This document shows, one piece after another, positions 29,193 through 40,037 of a stretch of DNA of 64,000 bases; position 1 is the stretch's first letter, and each line of letters opens with the position of its first letter. The DNA lies in contig NZ_BCWN01000012.1 of assembly GCF_001592225.1 (NCBI RefSeq), positions 1 to 64,000 of the forward strand, given 5' to 3'. The position numbers were made by a program, and so were the translations under genes. The notes beneath the pieces are model-generated. The model was not told the origin of the DNA, did not search any database, and saw only the letters and a list, made by a program, of their open reading frames with translations. Source of the DNA: Castellaniella caeni NBRC 101664 (lineage in GTDB: Bacteria; Pseudomonadota; Gammaproteobacteria; Burkholderiales; Burkholderiaceae_B).

Positions 29193-30275
29193 TCAGACCA
29201 GCGCCTTGCCGTTGCGCACGAAGGGCGGGCGCACGATTTCGGCGGGCAGCCACTTGCCGCGGATCTCGACTTCGACGCGCTCGCCGGGCTGGCTGCCGAC
29301 CGGCACGCGCGCGAGCGCGATGGAATAGCCCAGCGTGGGCGCCATCGTGCCGCTGGTGAGTTCGCCCTCGCCGTGCGCCGTGCGTACTTTCATGTGGCCG
29401 CGCATGATGCCGCGCTCGAGCAATTTGAGGCCGACCAGTTCGCGGTCGCGCGCGGCGGCCTGCAGCGCGGCGCGGCCGATGAAGTCGCGCGTGTCGTCTT
29501 TCATGGAAACCGTCCAGGCCAGGCCGGACTCGTACGGATGCACGGTCTCGTCCATGTCTTGGCCGTAGAGGTTCATGCCGGCTTCGAGGCGCAGCGTGTC
29601 GCGCGCCCCCAGGCCGCAGGGATGCACACCCGCGGCGGCCAGGGCATCCCAGAACGCTTTGACGGCGGTGGCGGGCAGCACGATCTCGAAGCCATCTTCG
29701 CCGGTGTAGCCGGTGCGCGCGACCAGCGTGTTTTCATCCACCAGCGTGCCGGTGAAGGGCTTGAGGTCTTGCGTGGCGGCTTTCCATTCGGGGTGCACCG
29801 ACCAGACGATCTCGCGCGCCTTGGGGCCTTGCACGGCCACCATGGCCAGGTCGCGGCGCGGCGTGACAGTGACGCCGAAGGGCTTGGCCTGCTCTTGCAT
29901 CCAGGCCACGTCTTTGGCCGCCGTGCCGGCGTTGACGACGATGCGCCAGCGGTCGGAGGCGAAAAAGTACACGATAAGGTCGTCGATGACACCGCCTTCG
30001 GGGCGCAGCATGCAGGAATACAGGGCCTTGCCCGGCATGCCGGCGATCTTGGCGACATCGTTGGCCAGCAGGTGGCGCAGGAAGTCGGGGGCCGAGGCAC
30101 CCAGGACATCGACGTTAAGCATGTGCGAGACGTCGAACATGCCCGCCGCCTGACGCACGGCGTGGTGCTCTTCGAGCTGCGAGCCATAGGCCAGGGGCAT
30201 GTCCCAGCCGCCGAAATCGACGATTTTTGCGCCCAGGGCGACGTGAGTGTCAAACAGAGGGGTTTGAGAAGGCAT
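29193..30275 (-). CDS. gcvT: Aminomethyltransferase (glycine cleavage T protein)
   Basis: About 360 aa. [20 protein letters not shown] and [17 protein letters not shown] form the folate-binding N-terminus, and [13 protein letters not shown] and [14 protein letters not shown] are GcvT signatures. It releases ammonia and passes the one-carbon unit to tetrahydrofolate. I used ATG 30275; the frame is open upstream into the riboswitch, but that part has no family match. First gene of the gcv operon; expression should rise with glycine through the tandem riboswitch. Confidence 0.95.
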   Translation of the reverse strand: MPSQTPLFDTHVALGAKIVDFGGWDMPLAYGSQLEEHHAVRQAAGMFDVSHMLNVDVLGASAPDFLRHLLANDVAKIAGMPGKALYSCMLRPEGGVIDDLIVYFFASDRWRIVVNAGTAAKDVAWMQEQAKPFGVTVTPRRDLAMVAVQGPKAREIVWSVHPEWKAATQDLKPFTGTLVDENTLVARTGYTGEDGFEIVLPATAVKAFWDALAAAGVHPCGLGARDTLRLEAGMNLYGQDMDETVHPYESGLAWTVSMKDDTRDFIGRAALQAAARDRELVGLKLLERGIMRGHMKVRTAHGEGELTSGTMAPTLGYSIALARVPVGSQPGERVEVEIRGKWLPAEIVRPPFVRNGKALV

Positions 30276-30329
30276 GGAGAGAGGCTCCGGACAAGGCAAT
30301 AGGGCGGCACACGTGCCGGCAGCGCCCTT

Positions 30330-30416
30330 CTGTCCTTTTGCCTGAGAGTTGCCCCAGCGGGGGTTCACCTTCGGCGCCCGCGCGCCTGCTCGGGGCGGGT
30401 CTCTCCAGAATGCTGC
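30330..30416 (-). ncRNA. Glycine riboswitch, second aptamer
   Basis: On the minus strand the order is TCTGGAGAGACCC (from about 30411), GCCGAAGG, then CAACTCTCAGGCAAAAGGACAG ending near 30330 (quoted in parts: CAACTCTCAGG, CAAAAGGACAG). These are the conserved glycine-aptamer blocks. A GC-rich hairpin (AGGGCG...CGCCCT, 30301-30328) follows before gcvT and may be the expression platform. Confidence 0.93.
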
Positions 30417-30440
30417 GATGCGCGCGTGGCATCATGCGAA

Positions 30441-30530
30441 TGGTACGGGGTGCCTGAGCGATTCTGGGCGAATTGCGCCTTCGGCGGCTGCCCGAAACAC
30501 AGGCAGCGCTCTCCCACCCGCATCGGGTGA
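30441..30530 (-). ncRNA. Glycine riboswitch, first aptamer
   Basis: Read on the minus strand: GGGAGAGCGCTGCC, then GCCGAAGGCGCAA, then CGCTCAGGCA, the second copy of the glycine-aptamer core. A short leader dyad (CACCCG 30515-30520 / CGGGTG 30524-30529) sits at its 5' edge. About 24 nt link it to the second aptamer, giving the tandem form. The region 30276-30709 holds only this RNA and its promoter. Confidence 0.9.
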
Positions 30531-30542
30531 CAGCAAGGGCAA

Positions 30543-30572
30543 AATATACCCTGAAAGCGGTTGATTCAACAA
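30543..30572 (-). promoter_or_regulatory. Promoter of the gcv operon
   Basis: Minus-strand -10 TATATT (30548-30543) with a weak -35 TTGTTG (30572-30567) at 18 bp; an alternative TTGAAT is at 15 bp. A start near 30536 would place the first aptamer at the very 5' end of the RNA. GTTGAATCAAC is a short palindrome over the -35. Confidence 0.6.
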
Positions 30573-30709
30573 ATGAAATTGTGACCAAACCGGCGCGCAC
30601 GGTGGACGCACGCCGCCCTGGCCGACCCCGGACAGCCACACCATACCGCACAGTGTTGAGCAGCCACGACGATGATGACCTTCGAAGCGGCTTGAAATTC
30701 AGAGGTTCC

Positions 30710-31897
30710 TTAGATAAAGCCCTGCGCGCGCCAGTGCGCCCGCGTATCGGCATCGATGCCCAACCGATCGAGCAGCGCGTCGGTGTGCTGGCCCAGCGCG
30801 GGGGCCGGGGTGTCGATGCCGCCGGGCGTGGCCGAGAGCTTGGGCACGATGCCGGGCACCCGGCAGGGCGTGCCGTCAGGCAGCGGCTGGTCGAGAATCA
30901 TCTGGCGCGCCCGGTAGTGGGGGTCGTCGGCGATGTCGGCGATGTCGTAGATGCGACCCGCCGGGATGCGCGCCTCGTTGAGGGCCGCCAGCACGTCGTC
31001 CTGCGTGCGTGCCGCCGTCCACTGCGCGATTGCGGCATCGATGCGCGCCACCTGCGCCACGCGGCCCGCATTGTGCGCCAGGGCCGGGTCAGCCCCCAGG
31101 TCGTCGCGGCCGATCGCCTGCATGAGGCGGCGGAAGATGCTGTCGCCATTGCCCGCGATGAGCACGTAGCCATCCTGGCAGGCATAGGCATTGCTGGGCG
31201 CAATGCCCGGCAGGCTGCTGCCCGCGGGCTGGCGCACCTGGCCAAAGACGGCGTATTCCGGCAGCAGGCTTTCCATCATGTTGAACACCGACTCGTACAG
31301 CGCCACGTCGATCATCTGCCCCACGCCCTGCTGGTCGCGCGCCCGCAAGGCCAGCAAAATGCCGATGACGCCATGCAGCGCCGAGAGCGAGTCGCCGATG
31401 GAGACCCCCACGCGCACCGGCGTGCGACCCGGTTCGCCGCTGAGGTAGCGCAGGCCACCCATGGCCTCGGCCACCACGCCAAAGCCGGGGCGGTCGCGGT
31501 ACGGCCCGGTCTGGCCATAGCCCGACACCCGCAACATGACCAGACGCGGGTTGACGGCGTGCAAATCGTCCCAGCCCAGGCCCCAGGCTTCGAGCGTGCC
31601 CGGCTTGAAGTTCTCGATGACGACGTCGCATTCCCGCACCAGGGTGCGCACCAGGTCCTGGATTTCGGGCTGGCGCAGATCGAGCGTGACGGACTGCTTG
31701 TTGCGCGACTGCACTTGCCACCAGACCGAGGTGCCGTCGTGCAGCAGCCGCCAGTTGCGCAAAGGGTCACCCTGCCCCGGCGGTTCGATCTTGATGACTT
31801 CGGCGCCGAACTCGCCCAGCATCTTGCCGGCGAAAGGCCCTGCGATCAGCTGGCCCATTTCCAGCACGCGCAGTCCACTGAGGGGTTTTTTCGTCAT
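30710..31897 (-). CDS. CaiB/BaiF family CoA transferase (class III)
   Basis: About 395 aa. N-terminal GLRVLEMGQLIAGPFAGKMLGEFGAEVIKIEPP (read in two blocks: VLEMGQLIAGPFAG and LGEFGAEVIKIE) and DVVIENFKPG, where the family aspartate lies in GQMIDVALYESVF. Class-III enzymes move CoA between carboxylic acids (formyl, succinyl, carnitine-type). ATG 31897 overlaps the stop of the upstream flavoprotein (ATGA), so they form an operon. Acid and CoA donor are unknown; formyl-CoA transferase names given to such genes are often guesses. Confidence 0.88.
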   Translation of the reverse strand: MTKKPLSGLRVLEMGQLIAGPFAGKMLGEFGAEVIKIEPPGQGDPLRNWRLLHDGTSVWWQVQSRNKQSVTLDLRQPEIQDLVRTLVRECDVVIENFKPGTLEAWGLGWDDLHAVNPRLVMLRVSGYGQTGPYRDRPGFGVVAEAMGGLRYLSGEPGRTPVRVGVSIGDSLSALHGVIGILLALRARDQQGVGQMIDVALYESVFNMMESLLPEYAVFGQVRQPAGSSLPGIAPSNAYACQDGYVLIAGNGDSIFRRLMQAIGRDDLGADPALAHNAGRVAQVARIDAAIAQWTAARTQDDVLAALNEARIPAGRIYDIADIADDPHYRARQMILDQPLPDGTPCRVPGIVPKLSATPGGIDTPAPALGQHTDALLDRLGIDADTRAHWRAQGFI

Positions 31898-33294
31898 GGT
31901 CTTGATCCTGCCTTCAATGACCGCCCGCACGCCACACCCGAGGCCCAGGCCCACTGGAAATTGTAGCCACCCAGCCAGCCGGTGACATCCACGGCCTCGC
32001 CCACCACGTGCAACCCGGGGCAGCGGTGCGCCTGCAGGCTGCGCTGATCGAGCTCGTCGGTATCGACGCCGCCGCTCATGACCTCGGCCTTTTTATAGCC
32101 CGCGGTGCCGGTGGGCCAGACCGTCCAGCCCTGGATGCGCTCGGCCAGGGCGCGCAATTGGCGATCGGGCAGGTCGGCCAGGCGCGGGCTGGTCGGAACG
32201 GACTGAGGCGCGCGCGCAGAATCGCTCGCGCGCGCGGCCCGGTGGGCAGCAGAATCCCCCGCAACCATGCGCCCCGCGGGCACGGCAGGTGCGGCGCCAG
32301 GGGACGAATGCGGTGCCCCCGCCGGGAATTCCGTCGCGAGCCAGGCCTCGGCCAACCGCCGCGGCCACAGGGCGGACAAGGCCGTGAGCAGGGTCTGGCG
32401 GCTGCCGGATTTGGCTTCCAACAACGCCTCGGCCAGATTTTGGCCGGGCGCCAGATCGATATGCAGCGGGTCGCCCGGGCGCCAGAAACTGGAAATCTGC
32501 AGGATGCCGGGGCCCGACAGGCCCCGGTGCGTAAACAGCAAGTCTTCGAGAAATTCGGTTCGACCGACTTGTCGCCGCTTGCCGCCAGTGCGCGCCGGGC
32601 GGCCCGCAGCCCCGTCCGCAGGCGCGCTTTCGTGCGACAAGCGCACTTCCAGCGCTACCCCCGACAACGCGGCATACGGCTGCCACTGCGCGGCATCGAA
32701 GGTGAGCGGCACCAGGGCCGGGCGCGGCTCGACGATCTTCAGGCCAAACCGGCGGGCAACGCGCAGGCTGAAATCGGTGGCGCCCAGCTGCGGGATCGCC
32801 GTGCCGCCCGTGGCCAACACGAGCTGCGCGGCACGAATTGCCCCGCCGTCGGTCTGCAGGACGAAGCCGTCGGCCTCGCGCGCCACGGACTGCACGGCGC
32901 AGGGCATGCGCCAGGCCACCTGGCCGACTGCGCACTCGCGGCGCAGCACCTCGATGATGGATTCACTGGAATCATCGCAAAACAGCTGCCCGCGATGCTT
33001 TTCGTGCCACGCTACGCCATGGGTGCGCAGCAGGTCGAGAAAATCGGCGGGGCCGTAGCCGCGCAGGGCCGAACGGCAGAAGTCGGGGTTGCGCGACACA
33101 AACTGTGCCGGGCTCGCCCCCAGGTTGGTGAAGTTGCAGCGCCCGCCCCCGGAAATGCGGATTTTCTCAGCCAGGCGCGTGGCGTGGTCGATGAGCACCA
33201 CGCGCAAGCCGCGCTGACCGGCGACGGCGGCCGCCATCATCCCCGCCGCCCCGGCGCCGACGACCGCGACATCAAAATGGGCGCCAGAACGCAT
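31894..33294 (-). CDS. BaiN/HI0933-type NAD(P)/FAD-dependent oxidoreductase
   Basis: 466 aa. FAD-binding GAGAAGMMAAAVAG near residue 13, the family signature KIRISGGGRCNFTN (about 44-57), and the closing VTGWLGGYNFQWAWASG block. These flavoproteins are widespread but their reaction is not established; BaiN has been proposed to reduce bile-acid enones. A low-complexity Ala/Ser/Arg/Pro stretch around residues 325-370 interrupts the C-terminal half and looks like a lineage-specific insertion. The stop overlaps the CoA-transferase start. Confidence 0.85.
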   Translation of the reverse strand: MRSGAHFDVAVVGAGAAGMMAAAVAGQRGLRVVLIDHATRLAEKIRISGGGRCNFTNLGASPAQFVSRNPDFCRSALRGYGPADFLDLLRTHGVAWHEKHRGQLFCDDSSESIIEVLRRECAVGQVAWRMPCAVQSVAREADGFVLQTDGGAIRAAQLVLATGGTAIPQLGATDFSLRVARRFGLKIVEPRPALVPLTFDAAQWQPYAALSGVALEVRLSHESAPADGAAGRPARTGGKRRQVGRTEFLEDLLFTHRGLSGPGILQISSFWRPGDPLHIDLAPGQNLAEALLEAKSGSRQTLLTALSALWPRRLAEAWLATEFPAGAPHSSPGAAPAVPAGRMVAGDSAAHRAARASDSARAPQSVPTSPRLADLPDRQLRALAERIQGWTVWPTGTAGYKKAEVMSGGVDTDELDQRSLQAHRCPGLHVVGEAVDVTGWLGGYNFQWAWASGVACGRSLKAGSRP

Positions 33295-33388
33295 CAGACG
33301 GCATTCTCATGGACGTTGACGGCGCCAGGACGATACGCGCGGCAGGCAACAGCAGGCATGACGGGACACCGGCGCCCGCCCCGCACGC

Positions 33389-35653
33389 TCAGGCGCCCTC
33401 CCGGATGCAATCCACGTAATAGCGCCGCTGGCCGCGATCGTCGGTTTCGTAGGCCAGGCCGTGCACGTCGGTCTCGAAGCCCGGGAAAAGCTGGTTGAAC
33501 TCTTGCGTGAACTTCAGGTAATCGACGATGTCGCGGTTGAAGCGCTCGCCGGGAATCAGCAGCGGGATGCCCGGCGGGTACGGCGTGAGCAGCACCCCCG
33601 TGACGCGCCCTTCGAGCTGATCGACAGGCACACGTTCGACCTCGCGGTGCGCCATGCGCGCATAGGCGTCGGCCGGGCGCATGGCGGGTTCCATGTCGCT
33701 CAGGTACACCTGCGTGGTCAGGCGCGCAAAGTCGTAATGGCGGTAGGCCTCGTGAATCTGCTGGCACAGGTCGCGCAGACCCATGTGCTCGTAGCGCTTG
33801 TGCGCCCGGTTGAACTCGGGCAGCACGCGCCACAGCGGCTGGTTGCGGTCGTAGTCGTCCTTGAACTGCTGCAAGGCGGTGAGCAGCGTGTTCCAGCGGC
33901 CCTTGGTGATACCGATGGTGAACAGAATGAAGAACGAATACAGGCCGGTCTTCTCGACCACCACGCCGTGCTCGACCAGGTAGCGCGACACCAGCGCCGC
34001 CGGGATGCCGGTATCGGCAAACGTGCCGGAAATATCCAGGCCCGGCGTCACCACCGTGGCTTTGATCGGGTCGAGCATGTTGAAGCCCTCGGCCAGATCG
34101 CCAAAGCCGTGCCATTCGTCGCCCGAATTCAAAAGCCAGTCGTCGCGGTTGCCGATGCCTTCGGCCACCAGGCGATTGGGGCCCCAGACTTTGAACCACC
34201 AGTCGTTCTTGCCGAACTCAGATTCGACCTTGCGCATGGCGCGGCGAAAGTCGAGCGCCTCGCGGATGGATTCCTCGACCAGCGCGGTGCCGCCGGGGGG
34301 TTCCATCATGGCCGCCGCCACGTCGCAAGACGCAATAATCGCGTACTGCGGCGAGGTGGAGGTGTGCATGAGAAACGCCTCGTTGAAGAGGTTGCGGTCC
34401 AGCTTGCGGGTTTCGGAATCCTGCACCACGATCTGCGAAGCCTGCGACAGGCCCGCCAGCAGCTTGTGCGTGGAGTGCGTGGCGTAGATCATCGTGTCGT
34501 GGCTGCGCGGTCGGTCGGGCCCGATGGCGTGCATGTCCTCGTAGAACTCGTGAAACGCCGCATGCGGCAGCCAGGCCTCGTCAAAGTGCAGCGTGTCGAT
34601 TTCAGAGCCCAGTTTTTCCTTGATCATCTCGACGTTGTAGATGACGCCGTCGTAGGTGCTTTGCGTCAGCGTCAGGATGCGCGGGCGCTTGTTGGCGGCC
34701 TCGCGCGCAAAGGGGTTGGCCTCGATCTTCTTGCGGATGTTTTCCGGGTCGAACTCTTCCAACGGGATAGGCCCGATGATGCCCAGGTGGTTGCGCGTGG
34801 GGCGCAAAAACACCGGGATCGCACCCGTCATGGTGATGGCGTGCAGGATGGACTTGTGGCAGTTGCGATCCACCACCACCACGTCGCCCGCCGCCACGTT
34901 GGCGTGCCAGACGATCTTGTTGGATGTGGACGTGCCGTTGGTGACGAAAAAGCAGTGGTCGGCATGAAAGATGCGCGCGGCGTTCTTTTCGGATTCGGCC
35001 ACCGGCCCGGTGTGATCCAGCAGCTGGCCCAGCTCGTCCACGGCGTTGCAGACGTCGGCGCGCAGCATGTTCTCGCCGAAGAACTGGTGAAACATCTGCC
35101 CCACCGGGCTCTTCAGAAACGCCACGCCGCCCGAGTGCCCGGGGCAGTGCCACGAATACGAGCCATCGGACGCGTAGTCGAGCAGCTCGCGGAAAAACGG
35201 CGGCGCCAGGCTGTCGAGGTAGGCGCGCGCTTCGCGGATGATGTGGCGCGCGACGAACTCGGGCGTGTCCTCGAACATGTGGATGAAGCCGTGCAGCTCG
35301 CGCAGGATGTCATTGGGGATGTGCTGCGAGGTGCGCGTCTCGCCATACAGGTAGATGGGGATGTCTTCGTTGCGAAAGCGCAACTCGCCGATGAAGGCGC
35401 GCAGGTTCTTGATGGCGTTGGCCACATCTTCCGGCGAGTCTTCGTCGAACTCTTCGTCGTCGATCGACAGGATGAAGGCGCTCGCGCGGCTTTGCTGTTG
35501 GGCAAACGAGCTGAGATCGCCATAACTGGTGACGCCCAGCACCTCGACGCCCTCGGCCTCGATGGCCGAGGCCAGGGCGCGGATACCGAAGCCCGACGCA
35601 TTCTCAGAGCGGTAGTCTTCATCGATGATGACGATGGGGAAGCGAAATTTCAT
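33389..35653 (-). CDS. Orn/Lys/Arg decarboxylase, class I (large, AdiA-like)
   Basis: About 754 aa, close to the 755 aa of E. coli AdiA. N-terminal wing domain resembling a response-regulator receiver (FPIVIIDEDYRSENASG), a PLP core with SWHCPGHSGG, FFVTNGTSTSNK, HFDEAWLPHA and the Schiff-base lysine Lys397 in THSTHKLLAG, and a C-terminal domain. It removes the carboxyl group from a basic amino acid. The specificity (arginine, lysine or ornithine) cannot be set here. ATG 35653 gives the family start MKFRFPI. Downstream of dcd on the same strand, an order conserved in related genomes. Confidence 0.88.
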   Translation of the reverse strand: MKFRFPIVIIDEDYRSENASGFGIRALASAIEAEGVEVLGVTSYGDLSSFAQQQSRASAFILSIDDEEFDEDSPEDVANAIKNLRAFIGELRFRNEDIPIYLYGETRTSQHIPNDILRELHGFIHMFEDTPEFVARHIIREARAYLDSLAPPFFRELLDYASDGSYSWHCPGHSGGVAFLKSPVGQMFHQFFGENMLRADVCNAVDELGQLLDHTGPVAESEKNAARIFHADHCFFVTNGTSTSNKIVWHANVAAGDVVVVDRNCHKSILHAITMTGAIPVFLRPTRNHLGIIGPIPLEEFDPENIRKKIEANPFAREAANKRPRILTLTQSTYDGVIYNVEMIKEKLGSEIDTLHFDEAWLPHAAFHEFYEDMHAIGPDRPRSHDTMIYATHSTHKLLAGLSQASQIVVQDSETRKLDRNLFNEAFLMHTSTSPQYAIIASCDVAAAMMEPPGGTALVEESIREALDFRRAMRKVESEFGKNDWWFKVWGPNRLVAEGIGNRDDWLLNSGDEWHGFGDLAEGFNMLDPIKATVVTPGLDISGTFADTGIPAALVSRYLVEHGVVVEKTGLYSFFILFTIGITKGRWNTLLTALQQFKDDYDRNQPLWRVLPEFNRAHKRYEHMGLRDLCQQIHEAYRHYDFARLTTQVYLSDMEPAMRPADAYARMAHREVERVPVDQLEGRVTGVLLTPYPPGIPLLIPGERFNRDIVDYLKFTQEFNQLFPGFETDVHGLAYETDDRGQRRYYVDCIREGA

Positions 35654-35691
35654 GGCATTCACCGTAAGGGCCATGGGGTCGGCCCGAAACA

Positions 35692-35723
35692 CCTCGGCAC
35701 GCGGGCGTGCCGGAGGATTTTTT
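35692..35723 (+). terminator. Terminator-like hairpin facing the plus strand upstream of the decarboxylase
   Basis: CGGCACGC (35695-35702) pairs with GCGTGCCG (35705-35712), extended by CCT/AGG past one bulge, then AT6. The T-run is on the plus strand although both neighbours are on the minus strand. It would stop antisense transcription leaving the decarboxylase; on the minus strand it may act as a leader hairpin. Confidence 0.5.
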
Positions 35724-35803
35724 AAGATTCAGAACGCGCCGACGTGTTGCAAACGACGCACCGGCGGGTGGGACGCGCGGCGGGCTGGGATTGCGGCACG
35801 CCG

Positions 35804-36367
<564 letters not shown>

Positions 36368-36413
36368 GGGGGCCCTCGGTTCAGTGTTGCGGTATTTTAA
36401 GAGAAAACGCGGG

Positions 36414-39400
36414 TCAATCCACCGACAGCCAGCGATACACCAGCGCCAGGCCGCTGACGGTGCCGACCGTCATCTCCGCCTGCAGGCCGCGCATCAGGCG
36501 ATAACTGAGCCGCGCCACGGTGCCCGTCTGCGCCAGGGCCTGCTCAAGGCTGACCTTGAGCTTCTCGCTCAGGGTCTTGCTGGCCATCACGAAACGCTGT
36601 TCGATGGGGCTCGCCCCCGTGTCCAGGCCGCTGACCACGCTCTCGACCGGCAGGATGCTGCCGGTGCTGCCCAGCTCGCCCGAGCGCATGCTCAGCTCAT
36701 CCAGGCCGAAGCGCTTGTAGAACGGCTCGCCGCCCGACAGAAACGAGCTGCCCACCGAAAACAGCAGCGACATGTCGCCGCCCGCCTCGTCCGGCCCGTG
36801 CCCCAGCAGCAGCCAGGTGAGCTTCTCGGTCTCGCTGACCTCGGGGCGCGACACCAGATCGATGCGTGGATGGCGCGCCGTGCCCACGACCTGCACCCCG
36901 GCCTGCACGGCCACGTCCGTGCGCAAGGCCTGGATGTCCAGCACCGGGTTGGCGATGTCGCCCTGGAAGGTGACGGTGCCCCGGCGCAGCTGCAGGTGCT
37001 GGCCGTAGGCGTCGATGGCGCCGCCCCGCGTGTGCAAGGCCCCCAGCGCGGTCAATTTGCCCGCGCGCAAGCTCAAGTCCAGGGCGCCCGTCAGGCCTGA
37101 ATCCAGGCCAAAGCCGGTGAGATAAAAGCGCGGCCCCAGGTCAACGGACAGATCGGCCCGCACGTCCAGCGGCGTCGCTGCGGGCGCCGGGGTCTTCTCG
37201 CCCGGCTTGAGCACCACCACGTCGCCGTCCAGCGCCGGGATGTTGCTGAGCATTTCGAGGTCGAACCAGCCGGCATCGGCCACGATCTTGCCCGACAGGT
37301 CGATGCGCGGCAGCGAGGCCTGCACGCGCAGATCGCCGCTGATCATGGCGTAGCGGTCGGCCCGCTGCAAGATCGGGTAGCGGCGAAAGCCGATCGTGAC
37401 GTCGCCCTGCTGGGTGAGCACGTCCCACTGGCCGCTGAGGTCGAGCCCGCCGTTCTGGGCGTCCGGGTTTTCGGTCACCCAGGTGGCGGTGCGCCATTCT
37501 TTGGGGGTGACGCGGCGCACGGCGGGAAAATGCAGCCGTTCGAGCACCACCCGCATGCCGTCAAAACGCGCCTGCAAGGTGCCGTCCAGCAGGCGCACGC
37601 CCTGATCCACCATGAGGACGCGCAGGCCTTCGCCGCGCAGGGGGCCGGTGAAGCTCCACGTGCCATCGGCCCGGCTGCGCCCCTGGATGTCGGCGTGCAC
37701 CGTGCCGCCGATTTCGGCCGCGCCGCCCAGAAAAAGATTGACCCAGGACAGGTCTTCGGACTGGGCCTCGACGTGCACCTGCTTGACGTCCTGGGGATGC
37801 ACGCTCAGGCCGCCCTGTTCGCTTGCATGGATGGGCGTCTCGGCGCGCACGCGCAGGCGCCCCATGTCTTTGGTCACCACCTGCAGGTCGAGCGCCGCCC
37901 GGCTGGTCAGCGCGGCGGCGGGACGTATCGCCAGCGCCAGGCTGGCCTGCTGCAGGTGCAGCTGGATGGGCACGTCGCCCGGCACCGTCAGGTCGCCATC
38001 CAGCCGTTCGAGCCGCACGTCGCCGCTCAGCGTCTTGGCGAAGGCCAGGGCCCAGTCCAGACGCAGACGCAGCTGGCTGCGGCGCGCCTGCTCGGAGAGC
38101 GCCGTGTGCACGCCGCCCGCCTGGGCGCCACCGCGTCCCAGCCAGGCCTGGAGGTCGGTGATGCGCTGCGGCGTGACGACCAGGGGATCGATACGCCCCT
38201 TGCTCTGCCACTGACCCGCCTGGCCTTCGGAACCCTGATGCTGGATTTGCAGCAGCGACTGGCCGTCCAGCAGCACGTCCAGCACGGCCTTGCCCACCTG
38301 CCAGCGCCAGGGGCGCGGCGCGGCGGCGGGCGATATGGCGGGCGCCGGCCCCAGCGCCAGCGGAATACCCCCCTGGTTGCGCAGCTGCAGACCGGCGTGA
38401 CGCAGCTGCACCTCGTTCAGGCGCGCCTGCCAGCCCGCGGCGTCCGACCAGCCGCCCGTCAAGTCCAGCTGGGCCTCGACGGGGGCCAGGCCAGGCACCC
38501 CCGCGCGCGAATCGGCGGGCACGAAGCGCCCTTGCACAGCCAGCTTGTGCTGCGCCAAAGAGCCGTCCAGCCCCAGGGTCAGCTGGGCGGCGCCCGGGAG
38601 GCCGGGCCACAGGGCCGCCAAGGCGGGCAGCTCGGCGTCCAGCTTCAGGCGGCTTTGTGCCGCCGACACCTCGCCCGCCAGGCGCACGCGGTCGCGCCCC
38701 AGATCGAGGGCCACGTCCAGCCCGCGCAGCAAGACCGGCAGGAATTCGAACGGCGCGCCCGCATCCAGCAGCGGCCCTTGCACGCGGGCCGCCTCGGCCA
38801 ACGCCACGTGCCCCTGCAGGGCCTGGCCGTTCCACTGGCTACCCGGATTGATGGTGAGCTTGAAGCCGGCGTCCTGCACCTGTTGATCGGGTGTCAGGCG
38901 CAGCTGCAGCTCGCCCGCGAGATCGAAGCGGCTGGCGCCCAGCGCCTTGGGCAGCCAGGGGTTCAGGACGAGCTTGCGCGCTTCGAACGCGGCGCGCACC
39001 GGGCGCAGGCCATCGTCGCCCGCCTTGCCCGGCTGTACCTGCAGCGTCAGGCCTGACTGATCCGGCAGCGTCAAGGCAAGCTGTGCCGCCCCCAGCGGGA
39101 AAGGCCGCTGCGGAAAAGCCTCGGCCTCGGCTTCGAGCGTCAGCCCCTGGCCGTGGGCATTGGCCCGCACCCGCAGGGCGTCGAGCGTCCCCGCCACCCG
39201 CACGTCCAGATCGACCCGGCACGCCGCCTCGGCGGCCGCAGCGGGCGGCTCCGCCGCCTGGACGGCCTGAGCAGCCCGGGCCGGCTTGCCCCGCACGGCG
39301 GGCGCGGGCGCGCTCTGGCCGGGCCCTTGCAGCAGGCGCTGGAGACACACGGGCGACTGCGCGCTGCGATCCTGCGCCGTACCGTGCAGATTGAGCTCGA

Positions 39401-40037
39401 AAGGCCAGGGCGCGGCCAGCCCGCGCAAGGCCAGGTTGCCATTGGCCGTGAGCAGGGTGTCGCCATGCGCCACCTGCAGCTGATCCAGCGCCAGCGTGGC
39501 CGTGTGCGCGTCCAACGTCAGGGCCGTGGAAACCGACAGCAACTCCACCGGTAAAGCATTGCCCTGGGTATACACGCCCAGCCCGCCCAGGGCGAGACGG
39601 TCGATGCGCAGGCCGATGGGCAAGGCGGGCATCTGGAAAGGCTCGGCCACGGTGGCGGGCTGGGGCGGCGTGGGGCGCACCGCCACGTCCACGCGCACCG
39701 CCGACAGATCGTTGATGTGCAGGCGGCGTTGCCAGAGTTCTGGCCACAGGGTCTTCAGGTGCAGGCCCACCACGCGAACCGTAGTACCGGACAGCGACAG
39801 CGTCAGCCCATCGACGTACACACCCCGGCTGATGGAGCCGCGCACGCCATGCGCCTGGCCGTCGAGTTGTTCGGCCACGGTCTCGAGCAGCCAGCGCGTG
39901 CCCGGTGCGCTGGCGACGCACCACCAGGCCAGGCCCAGCAGCAGCATCAAGGTCAGCACCAGCGGCGGCAGGCACCACAGCCAGACGATGCGCCAGCCGC
40001 GCCGCAGGCCGCGCCCCAGTTGCCGCAGGCCGCTCAA
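36414..40037 (-). CDS. tamB: Translocation and assembly module subunit TamB (DUF490)
   Basis: 1207 aa. One N-terminal membrane anchor (about residues 17-38, [19 protein letters not shown]), then a very long periplasmic region of repetitive beta structure, and a C-terminal DUF490/TamB domain (about 860-1207; [15 protein letters not shown] is typical). It bridges inner and outer membrane with TamA and is implicated in outer-membrane protein insertion and phospholipid transport. It begins with TTG at 40037, overlapping the tamA stop, so translation is coupled. An Ala-rich loop near residues 240-270 is low complexity. Confidence 0.9.
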   Translation of the reverse strand: MSGLRQLGRGLRRGWRIVWLWCLPPLVLTLMLLLGLAWWCVASAPGTRWLLETVAEQLDGQAHGVRGSISRGVYVDGLTLSLSGTTVRVVGLHLKTLWPELWQRRLHINDLSAVRVDVAVRPTPPQPATVAEPFQMPALPIGLRIDRLALGGLGVYTQGNALPVELLSVSTALTLDAHTATLALDQLQVAHGDTLLTANGNLALRGLAAPWPFELNLHGTAQDRSAQSPVCLQRLLQGPGQSAPAPAVRGKPARAAQAVQAAEPPAAAAEAACRVDLDVRVAGTLDALRVRANAHGQGLTLEAEAEAFPQRPFPLGAAQLALTLPDQSGLTLQVQPGKAGDDGLRPVRAAFEARKLVLNPWLPKALGASRFDLAGELQLRLTPDQQVQDAGFKLTINPGSQWNGQALQGHVALAEAARVQGPLLDAGAPFEFLPVLLRGLDVALDLGRDRVRLAGEVSAAQSRLKLDAELPALAALWPGLPGAAQLTLGLDGSLAQHKLAVQGRFVPADSRAGVPGLAPVEAQLDLTGGWSDAAGWQARLNEVQLRHAGLQLRNQGGIPLALGPAPAISPAAAPRPWRWQVGKAVLDVLLDGQSLLQIQHQGSEGQAGQWQSKGRIDPLVVTPQRITDLQAWLGRGGAQAGGVHTALSEQARRSQLRLRLDWALAFAKTLSGDVRLERLDGDLTVPGDVPIQLHLQQASLALAIRPAAALTSRAALDLQVVTKDMGRLRVRAETPIHASEQGGLSVHPQDVKQVHVEAQSEDLSWVNLFLGGAAEIGGTVHADIQGRSRADGTWSFTGPLRGEGLRVLMVDQGVRLLDGTLQARFDGMRVVLERLHFPAVRRVTPKEWRTATWVTENPDAQNGGLDLSGQWDVLTQQGDVTIGFRRYPILQRADRYAMISGDLRVQASLPRIDLSGKIVADAGWFDLEMLSNIPALDGDVVVLKPGEKTPAPAATPLDVRADLSVDLGPRFYLTGFGLDSGLTGALDLSLRAGKLTALGALHTRGGAIDAYGQHLQLRRGTVTFQGDIANPVLDIQALRTDVAVQAGVQVVGTARHPRIDLVSRPEVSETEKLTWLLLGHGPDEAGGDMSLLFSVGSSFLSGGEPFYKRFGLDELSMRSGELGSTGSILPVESVVSGLDTGASPIEQRFVMASKTLSEKLKVSLEQALAQTGTVARLSYRLMRGLQAEMTVGTVSGLALVYRWLSVD

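Noticed and set aside
33461-35725. Plus-strand open frame of about 754 codons opposite the decarboxylase
   Set aside because: Mirror frame of a long GC-rich gene. The plus-strand hairpin near its end made antisense coding worth a look, but the translation has no family features.
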